This document shows positions 5,487-9,896 of a stretch of 9,896 nucleotides of DNA, piece by piece. The first letter of the stretch is position 1; each line of letters opens with the position of its first letter. The position numbers and the translations under genes are program-made. The notes below the pieces were generated by a model. The model was not told where the DNA came from. It saw nothing but the letters and a program-made list of their open reading frames with translations, and made no database searches. Location: the NCBI RefSeq assembly GCF_027066465.1, contig NZ_JAMONU010000115.1, positions 1 to 9,896 on the forward strand. Reading direction: 5' to 3'. The DNA is from Thermococcus sp. (GTDB taxonomy: Archaea > Methanobacteriota_B > Thermococci > Thermococcales > Thermococcaceae).

Positions 5487-7457
5487 TCAAATTCCAAGCT
5501 CTTTCCTCTTCTTCATGATGTGCTCGTACATCAGCTTTGCCGCCTTGTACGGGTCTGGCTCCACTATGAAGGCCGCTCCAACGATGTCGTAGAGGTCCTG
5601 TGTGAGAATCTTCACGACCTTGGGCCCGCCGAGAACCGGCGGAACGACGCCAAGGTGAGTTGTTATTCCGCTGGCGACGAAGTAGGTTCCTATTGAGACC
5701 GCCTTCTCGGTCATTGCCTCAGGGGCCGAACCAACGACCGGCAGTGCCGAGATGGGCACGTTGAAGTCCCTCGCTATGAGGTCAGCCAAGACGAGCATTC
5801 TCGTACAGTCAACGCACGAGCCCATGTTGAGCGCCGGGGGAATGCCCCACTCCTTGGCGAACTCCCTCAGGCCGGGCCCGACGTTCTCTGTGTCTGCGTA
5901 CTCGGGCAGGAAGATGCCGTACTTCATCGCCGCGGTGGCCCAGCAGCCCGTTCCAATGAGGAGGACGTCCCTCTTCATGAGCTCGTTGGCTATCTTTATG
6001 TGGTTGTGGTCCTGCTTCACCTTCGGGTTGTTACAGCCGACGAGGCCGGCGACGCCCTTTATCTTGCCCTCAACGATGGCTTCCTCGATGGGCTTGAGGG
6101 AGCCTCCGAAGTGCTCGAGTATGGCCTCGACGCTGAAGCCGACGTAGCCCGACATCTTCTCCTTCGGTATCTCGACCCTCTGCTTCGACCTGTTCGGGAA
6201 GTTCTCAACTGCCGTTCTAACGATTTCCTTCGCTATCTCGTCGGCCCTCCTCTCGTCGAACTTGATGTGAATTGCCCCTGGGAAAGTCGCTATCGGGCTC
6301 GTGTCTATTATCTTGGTGTGGAAGCACCTTGCGACGTCGACCGTTGCGGGCATTATGCACTGCACGTCAACGACCATTGCCTCGACGGCACCTGTAACGA
6401 TGGCCATCTCCTGCTGGAGGAAGTTGCCCGCTATCGGAATTCCGTGCCTCATGAGGACCTCAAGGCCGGTACAGCACATTCCGACGACGTTTATGCCCTT
6501 GGCTCCAAGCTTCTGGGCGAGCTCTATTAGCTCGGGGTCCTGGGCCGCCTCGACTATCTTCTCCGAGAGAACAGGCTCGTGGCCGTGGACGACTATGTTG
6601 ACGTAGTCCTCCTTCAGGACGCCGAGGTTGGCCTCGGCCTTTATAACCTTCGGCGTGCCGAAGAGGACGTCCTGGAGTTCAGTTGCTATGAGCGAGCCAC
6701 CCCAGGCGTCGCCGAGGGCCGTCTTGAGTCCGTGGAGGAGTATGCTCACCGGGTCGTGGTCGGTTCCGATGTGTGTCCTGTGGAGGCTCTCAACTATCTC
6801 CCTGTCTATGCTCCTCGGGAGGACGCCCTTCTCAAACCACGGCATCCCGGCCTTTTCGGCGGCTTTTTCAAGCATCTCGTAGGTCTTCGGGTTGAGGTAT
6901 GCCTTGAGAAATTCCAACGGTTCCTCGTCCTGCTTTCCGAAGTCCCTGAGAGCTACCTCTGCTACTTCCTTGGCGAGCTCCCTTATGCTCTTGCCCTCGG
7001 TTTCGATTCCGAGCCTCTTTGCAACCGCCTTGAGCTTCTCGGGGTCTCTAACCTGGTAGGGCAGGGTGTTCGAGGCCATGTTGTCGAGCTCAAGGACGGG
7101 CTTTCCTTCCTTCTTGAATTTCTCAGCCATCTCAGCCGCGACGAGGAGAGTTAAAGCAACGTGCCTCCCGTGGTCGCTGTGTGCAGCTGCACCGGCCGCT
7201 ATCATTCTGAGGAGGTTTCTGGCAACGATTGTATCGGCGTCGGCACCGCAGACGCCTCTCTTGGGCTCTCCGCCGAAGGGGTTAATCCTACACGGTCCCA
7301 TCATACAGTTCCTACAGCAGATTCCAAGCAGACCGTAACCGCACTGGGGTTGCTGTTTCTCGAGCCTCTCCCAGACGGTTTCAATGCCCAGTTCTTGGGC
7401 GCGTTCATACATCTTCTGGGTGGTGGGGTCTATCGATACTTCCTTATACTTCTTCAT
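5487..7457 (-). CDS. cooS: Nickel carbon monoxide dehydrogenase, catalytic subunit
   Basis: This 656-residue protein oxidises CO with water to CO2, two protons and two electrons, and works as a homodimer. D-cluster ligands Cys39 and Cys47 and B-cluster ligands Cys48, Cys51, Cys56 and Cys70 have the same numbers as I recall for Carboxydothermus CODH-II. His93, His96 and His99 make the proton path. C-cluster ligands are visible as His293 (in VVHGHEP), Cys328/Cys329 (GMCCTG), Cys367 (VDVQCIMP), Cys475 (VGCNNP), Cys505 (GTGCWA) and Cys548 (GSCVDC), and the catalytic Lys is probably Lys585 (APEAMTEK). All key residues are present, so it should be active. Relative to CODH-II there seem to be about 30 extra residues between the B-cluster region and His293. 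Its ATG overlaps the cooF stop (ATGA), with GAGGGGGAG ahead as ribosome binding site. No ACS/CODH-complex subunits are nearby, so a CO-oxidising rather than acetyl-CoA-making role is likely. Confidence 0.97.
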   Translation of the reverse strand: MKKYKEVSIDPTTQKMYERAQELGIETVWERLEKQQPQCGYGLLGICCRNCMMGPCRINPFGGEPKRGVCGADADTIVARNLLRMIAAGAAAHSDHGRHVALTLLVAAEMAEKFKKEGKPVLELDNMASNTLPYQVRDPEKLKAVAKRLGIETEGKSIRELAKEVAEVALRDFGKQDEEPLEFLKAYLNPKTYEMLEKAAEKAGMPWFEKGVLPRSIDREIVESLHRTHIGTDHDPVSILLHGLKTALGDAWGGSLIATELQDVLFGTPKVIKAEANLGVLKEDYVNIVVHGHEPVLSEKIVEAAQDPELIELAQKLGAKGINVVGMCCTGLEVLMRHGIPIAGNFLQQEMAIVTGAVEAMVVDVQCIMPATVDVARCFHTKIIDTSPIATFPGAIHIKFDERRADEIAKEIVRTAVENFPNRSKQRVEIPKEKMSGYVGFSVEAILEHFGGSLKPIEEAIVEGKIKGVAGLVGCNNPKVKQDHNHIKIANELMKRDVLLIGTGCWATAAMKYGIFLPEYADTENVGPGLREFAKEWGIPPALNMGSCVDCTRMLVLADLIARDFNVPISALPVVGSAPEAMTEKAVSIGTYFVASGITTHLGVVPPVLGGPKVVKILTQDLYDIVGAAFIVEPDPYKAAKLMYEHIMKKRKELGI

Positions 7458-8059
7458 TTCGACTCCCCCTCATTAATCCGAATAACCTCGGCCTGAAAAG
7501 ACCTAAACAGGTCCCAACCGTTGTATTCCTCCTTGTATTCGCCTTCCTTCAGCTTGATTATCTTCTCGGCGGTCTCCTTTCTGACCTGCGAGACCACCTC
7601 GTCTATGGTTCCAAACATAAGTGCGCCGGTCTTACAGGCCTCAACGCAGGCCGGAAGCCGTCCCTCTGCCCTTCTGTCCGGGCACATGTCGCACTTGAAC
7701 ATCACGCCGGTGAGGGCGTCGAACTCTGGGATACCAAAGGGACAGACTATTGCGCACATCTTGCAACCGATGCACTTGTCCACATCGACGAGAACGGCGC
7801 CATCTTCGTCCTTGAAAATTGCCCCTGTTGGGCAGACCTCCATACAGGGTGCGTTTTCACAGTGCCGGCAGTTCATGGGAACGTTGTATGCTCCCATGGG
7901 GAGAACGTGTATCCTCGGCTTTGGTAGTGGATTCTCGAATATCGCTGAGAACAGGTCCTTGCTCTGTGAGTGCTCCACTGCACATGCTATTTCACAGTGC
8001 CGGCAGCCTATGCACTTCGCTGGGTTTATGAAAATTGTGGGCTTTGAATCAGGTGGCAT
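7454..8059 (-). CDS. cooF: CooF, electron-transfer partner of CO dehydrogenase
   Basis: This 201-residue four-cluster ferredoxin accepts electrons from the exposed D-cluster of CooS. Its 16 cysteines are in four groups: CIGCRHCEIAC (16-26), CRHCENAPCMEVCP (64-77), CIGCKMCAIVCP (96-107) and CDMCx11CxxxC (123-142). A charged tail of about 58 residues follows. The start at 8059 (MPPDSK) is chosen because GGTGAT (8064-8069) lies four bases before it. A GTG at 8068 is in frame but would sit almost at the predicted transcription start and would overlap the ribosome binding site. It is first in the six-gene operon, with a strong TATA box upstream, and overlaps cooS by four bases, which suggests production in equal amounts. 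The gap between the first two motifs is longer than in the second CooF-like protein of this operon, so the two are not recent duplicates. Confidence 0.93.
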   Translation of the reverse strand: MPPDSKPTIFINPAKCIGCRHCEIACAVEHSQSKDLFSAIFENPLPKPRIHVLPMGAYNVPMNCRHCENAPCMEVCPTGAIFKDEDGAVLVDVDKCIGCKMCAIVCPFGIPEFDALTGVMFKCDMCPDRRAEGRLPACVEACKTGALMFGTIDEVVSQVRKETAEKIIKLKEGEYKEEYNGWDLFRSFQAEVIRINEGESK

Positions 8060-8063
8060 AGGA

Positions 8064-8107
8064 ATCACCGAAGCTTATGTAACAAATTTGTATATAAATG
8101 GGTTTCC
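8064..8107 (-). promoter_or_regulatory. cooF operon promoter
   Basis: On the minus strand a TTTATATA box occupies 8098-8091, preceded by GGAAACCCA as a possible BRE. About 25 bases on, transcription would begin near 8070, giving a leader of about 10 bases with the ribosome binding site GGTGAT (8069-8064). The core TATA sequence is the strongest in the window. One arm of an inverted repeat (8078-8090) lies between the box and the start site. Confidence 0.7.
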
Positions 8108-8149
8108 GTTTCAGCTTAAAACCGTGAATTTGTAATTCAAATTGTTACA
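8078..8149. repeat. Inverted repeat flanking the cooF TATA box
   Basis: TGTAACAAATTTG (8078-8090) and CAAATTGTTACA (8138-8149) are inverted copies of each other apart from one missing base. The first arm sits between the cooF TATA box and its predicted start site, and the second lies upstream of the promoter. The same stretch also has the direct repeat AATTTGTA (8085-8092 and 8127-8134) and a small palindrome GAATT-TGT-AATTC (8126-8138). This layout fits binding of a regulator at two sites, but no regulator is known for it. Confidence 0.5.
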
Positions 8150-8187
8150 CTTTAGTTCCATATCTTTGTATAATGAGATTTAATTCT

Positions 8188-8205
8188 TATGACTAAATGG
8201 TCATA
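8188..8205. promoter_or_regulatory. Candidate operator, 18-base palindrome
   Basis: TATGAC (8188-8193) and GTCATA (8200-8205) are perfect inverted copies separated by six bases. The arm length and the centre-to-centre spacing fit a site for a dimeric helix-turn-helix protein. It lies between the two outward promoters, two bases from a second palindrome. Function is inferred from position and symmetry only. Confidence 0.45.
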
Positions 8206-8206
8206 C

Positions 8207-8219
8207 GGATAAGTTATCC
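8207..8219. promoter_or_regulatory. Candidate operator, perfect 13-base palindrome
   Basis: GGATAA-G-TTATCC is a perfect palindrome with a single central base. It follows directly on the TATGAC/GTCATA palindrome, and a third short one, GTTT-G-AAAC, is at 8224-8232. Three palindromes in about 45 bases are more than expected by chance even in AT-rich DNA, though this was judged by eye. Confidence 0.45.
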
Positions 8220-8250
8220 TAAGGTTTGAAACTTTTAGTTATACACCTTT

Positions 8251-8324
8251 GGACAAAAATGTTCGTGTGAATAATTGGAGACAATAATACTCAATTATGT
8301 TCCATATAGTTTACAATTTTGTCC
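8251..8324. repeat. Long-spaced inverted repeat upstream of cooC
   Basis: GGACAAAA (8251-8258) and TTTTGTCC (8317-8324) are exact inverted copies 58 bases apart. In the same region GTTCCATAT occurs twice as a direct repeat (8155-8163 and 8299-8307). Both lie upstream of the cooC TATA box and could be activator or looping sites. At eight or nine bases each, chance cannot be excluded. Confidence 0.3.
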
Positions 8325-8345
8325 ACTTCAATAGTTCTAAATTCG

Positions 8346-8389
8346 AACCTAAAAGCATTTATACGTTGGGTTTTTCAAATTTTTTGGTG
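8346..8389 (+). promoter_or_regulatory. cooC promoter
   Basis: An ATTTATA box at 8357-8363, preceded by AACCTAAAAGC as a possible BRE, predicts transcription start near 8385 and a leader of about 10 bases with GGTG (8386-8389) as ribosome binding site. CATTTATA is shared with the cooF promoter. This placement decides the cooC start at 8396. Confidence 0.65.
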
Positions 8390-8395
8390 TTGCTT

Positions 8396-9301
8396 ATGGG
8401 AAAGCCCCTCAAATCGATTGAAGACGAAAGACGAAAAAAGCTATTTCAGATAGCTGAAAAGTTGCGAGAACGAACCAAAAAGCAGGCCCCCGAAGAGGGG
8501 TTCAGAGTTGTAATCACCGGCAAGGGTGGTGTGGGTAAGACCACAATGACCGCCCTTCTCGCAAGACTACTCGCACGCGACGGCTATCGCGTTTTAGCAG
8601 TTGATGAGGACCCTCAGATGAACCTTGCACACGCACTCGGTGTTCCCAAGGAAATCAGGGATAAAATAGTTCCTCTCAACAAGAACCTTGACTACATCGA
8701 GGAAAAAACTGGGGCGCGACCCGGAACTAACTGGGGGCTGTACTTCTCGTTGACCCCAGATGTACGGGACGTGGTTGATAGGTTCGGTGTTGTTGGGCCC
8801 GATGGAGTCATGCTCCTCGTCATGGGAAGCGTTGTTCAGGCCGCCGCCGGCTGTCTCTGTCCTGAAAACGCTCTCCTTGATGCCGTTGTTAAGTACATCA
8901 ACCTGAGGAAAGGTGAGATAATTCTCATGGATACTCAGGCGGGTCTTGAACACTTTGGAAGGGCTTTGGCCAAGGGCTTCAAGCAGGCCGTTGTTCTCAC
9001 AGAGCCAACTTACAACTCCGTTCAGGTGGCGGTTGATGCCGCAAAGCTCGCGAGACAGCTCGGCATTAAGTATGTCCACCTCGTGATAAACAAAGTAAAG
9101 AAGGAAAGTCAGATTGAGAAGGTCGAGAGGATACTCGACGAGCTTGGATTCAACGATTTCACGACAAAAACGATAATCCCGTACGATGAGCTCGTGGAAG
9201 AATACGACCCGGAAATTGAAGCCATACTCGGGAATCCGGAGTCTCCAACTTACATGAAAGCCCTCGAGCTGAAGGAAATACTGTTGAAGTACGCCGAGTG
9301 A
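8396..9301 (+). CDS. cooC: CooC, nickel-insertion ATPase for CO dehydrogenase
   Basis: This 301-residue cytoplasmic ATPase of the MinD/SIMIBI class helps insert nickel into the CooS C-cluster. Seen are the deviant Walker A TGKGGVGKTT (41-50, with signature Lys43), AVDEDPQMNLAHALG (68-82), the CxC metal site Cys153-Leu-Cys155 within AAAGCLCPENALL, and switch II MDTQAGLEHFGRAL (178-191). In characterised CooC the two cysteines of the CxC bind nickel or zinc between the two subunits. The protein starts with about 37 extra, charged, helix-forming residues before the ATPase core; most CooC proteins begin almost at the P-loop. The start at 8396 is set by the TATA box and GGTG upstream; frames further upstream have no ribosome binding site. 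It is transcribed away from cooF. Its first 30 codons are A-rich with three CGA arginine codons, unlike the neighbouring genes. Confidence 0.95.
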   Translation: MGKPLKSIEDERRKKLFQIAEKLRERTKKQAPEEGFRVVITGKGGVGKTTMTALLARLLARDGYRVLAVDEDPQMNLAHALGVPKEIRDKIVPLNKNLDYIEEKTGARPGTNWGLYFSLTPDVRDVVDRFGVVGPDGVMLLVMGSVVQAAAGCLCPENALLDAVVKYINLRKGEIILMDTQAGLEHFGRALAKGFKQAVVLTEPTYNSVQVAVDAAKLARQLGIKYVHLVINKVKKESQIEKVERILDELGFNDFTTKTIIPYDELVEEYDPEIEAILGNPESPTYMKALELKEILLKYAE

Positions 9302-9324
9302 ATATTGCACAATTCTGACCCATC

Positions 9325-9338
9325 TTACCCTTTTTGGG
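9325..9338 (+). terminator. Possible terminator after cooC
   Basis: A run of five T (9331-9335) between CCC and GGG lies shortly after the cooC stop and before the next promoter. It could end cooC transcription, but T5 alone is weak evidence. Confidence 0.3.
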
Positions 9339-9340
9339 AC

Positions 9341-9379
9341 AAGGTTTTTAAGTTCACCGAACTATTCCCGTCGGTGGTG
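9341..9379 (+). promoter_or_regulatory. Promoter of the Mrp-type ATPase gene
   Basis: ACAAGG followed by TTTTTAAG (9345-9352) forms a BRE/TATA-like element. About 25 bases on, transcription would start near 9373, and GGTGG (9373-9377) is the ribosome binding site for ATG at 9384. This makes the gene independent of cooC. Confidence 0.5.
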
Positions 9380-9383
9380 CAAT

Positions 9384-9896
9384 ATGACGATTAAGGCTCC
9401 AACCCTCAACGTAAGCGGTCTGGGCGCTGACCCGCTCACGGAGAGGATAAAGGAGAAGCAGAAGAAGTGGAAGTACAAGATAGCGGTTCTCAGCGGTAAG
9501 GGTGGCGTTGGAAAGAGCACCGTTGCGGTGAACCTCGCGGCCGCGCTTGCGAAGAAGGGCTACTACGTCGGCCTGCTCGACGCGGACATACACGGGCCGA
9601 ACGTTGCAAAGATGCTCGGCGTTGACAAGGCCGACGTTCTGGCGGAGAGGCTGGAGGACGGTCGCTTCGAGATGCTCCCGCCGATGGCCGACTTCATGGG
9701 CCAGATAACGCCCATCAAGGTCATGAGCATGGGCTTCCTCGTTCCGGAGGACCAGCCGATAATCTGGCGCGGTGCCCTCGTCACAAAGGCCATCAAACAG
9801 CTCCTTGGTGATGTTAAGTGGGGTGAGCTTGATTTTATGATAATTGACTTTCCGCCTGGAACGGGCGATGAGATACTCACCGTCGTGCAGAGCATC
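9384..9896 (+). CDS. mrp: Mrp/ApbC/NBP35-type iron-sulfur carrier ATPase, 3' end missing
   Basis: The 171 residues present belong to the Mrp/NBP35 group of P-loop ATPases that carry and deliver [4Fe-4S] clusters to apoproteins in the cytoplasm. Seen are a charged lead-in (LTERIKEKQKKWKYK), the deviant Walker A SGKGGVGKST (37-46), LLDADIHGPN (64-73) typical of this group rather than of MinD, and DFPPGTGDE (155-163). No stop occurs before the window end, so the CPxC cluster-binding motif expected in the missing C-terminal half cannot be checked. The start is supported by GGTGG upstream and by an archaeal promoter. It is separated from cooC by 82 bases, so it is probably a housekeeping neighbour, although CooS and CooF need many iron-sulfur clusters. 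A role in plasmid or chromosome partitioning is unlikely because of the HGPN motif. Confidence 0.93.
   Translation, partial: MTIKAPTLNVSGLGADPLTERIKEKQKKWKYKIAVLSGKGGVGKSTVAVNLAAALAKKGYYVGLLDADIHGPNVAKMLGVDKADVLAERLEDGRFEMLPPMADFMGQITPIKVMSMGFLVPEDQPIIWRGALVTKAIKQLLGDVKWGELDFMIIDFPPGTGDEILTVVQSI

Larger units (their letters stand above)
8060..8395. promoter_or_regulatory. Divergent control region between cooF and cooC
   Basis: This gap of about 335 bases is far more AT-rich than the genes on either side. It carries a promoter at each end facing outward and about 260 bases between the two TATA boxes, much longer than most spacers in this compact genome. Several inverted repeats lie in it and are listed separately. 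No convincing protein-coding frame was found: the in-frame upward extension of cooC to 8297 crosses the cooC TATA box, and short frames from ATGs at 8173 and 8189 stop after seven codons. The arrangement suggests shared regulation of the CO dehydrogenase operon and its nickel-insertion gene. Confidence 0.75.

Noticed and set aside
5105..5518. Plus-strand open frames opposite the ferredoxin and cooS genes, including 6000-6530 and 6579-7154
   Set aside because: They are antisense shadows of well-supported iron-sulfur and CO dehydrogenase genes, without ribosome binding sites or recognisable motifs.
8060..8068. GTG start for cooF at 8068
   Set aside because: It lies at or beside the predicted transcription start and overlaps the GGTGAT that correctly serves the ATG at 8059.
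8173..8212. Short frames from ATGs at 8173 and 8189 in the control region
   Set aside because: Both stop after seven codons, lack a ribosome binding site and overlap palindromes that explain the region better.
8297..8395. Upstream in-frame extension of cooC by 33 codons
   Set aside because: It has no ribosome binding site, runs through the TATA box at 8357-8363, and is AT-rich with unlikely residue content. The start at 8396 fits promoter and GGTG spacing.
1..9896. tRNA or rRNA genes, CRISPR arrays, insertion sequences, riboswitches
   Set aside because: No cloverleaf-like, regularly repeated or transposase-like sequence was seen. The few non-coding gaps are short apart from the cooF-cooC spacer, which has only scattered short repeats.

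Overview
The window looks like chromosomal DNA from a hyperthermophilic archaeon of the order Thermococcales, most likely a Thermococcus of moderate to high GC. This rests on four things: near-family-typical pyruvate:ferredoxin oxidoreductase subunits, archaeal TATA boxes about 25 bases before short leaders, GGTGAT-type ribosome binding sites, and very compact gene spacing with ATGA and TGATG overlaps. No species can be named from the sequence alone.

Layout. (1) Positions 2-2081, plus strand: the end of porA and all of porB, the catalytic subunits of pyruvate:ferredoxin oxidoreductase. (2) Positions 2168-2952, plus strand: two overlapping small genes of unknown function with their own promoter. 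(3) Positions 2975-8059, minus strand: a tight six-gene operon transcribed leftwards. In order it holds a four-cluster ferredoxin (cooF), the nickel carbon monoxide dehydrogenase catalytic subunit (cooS), a two-cluster ferredoxin with a CxxC/CxxC zinc-ribbon-like tail, a GltD-like FAD/NAD(P)H oxidoreductase, a second four-cluster CooF-like ferredoxin, and a protein of the hydrogenase maturation protease (HycI/HybD) family that seems to lack the usual metal ligands. (4) Positions 8060-8395: a divergent AT-rich control region of about 335 bases with two outward-facing promoters and several palindromes. (5) Positions 8396-9301, plus strand: cooC, the nickel-insertion ATPase for CO dehydrogenase. 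(6) Positions 9384-9896, plus strand: the start of an Mrp/ApbC/NBP35-type iron-sulfur carrier ATPase, cut by the window end.

How the genes work together (inference from family knowledge). CooC loads nickel into CooS. CooS oxidises CO to CO2 at its Ni-Fe-S C-cluster and passes electrons through its B and D clusters to CooF. The ferredoxin/zinc-ribbon protein, the GltD-like flavoprotein and the second CooF-like protein look like a module that moves those electrons to or from NAD(P)H. No hydrogenase, antiporter or CO-sensing regulator is visible here, so this set differs from the hydrogenogenic CO dehydrogenase clusters known in some Thermococcus. It looks more like a CO-to-NAD(P)H or CO-to-ferredoxin system, placed beside pyruvate:ferredoxin oxidoreductase, another ferredoxin-reducing enzyme. 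The most curious points are the HycI-fold protein with altered metal ligands in a CO dehydrogenase operon with no hydrogenase, and the palindrome-rich region between the two TATA boxes.
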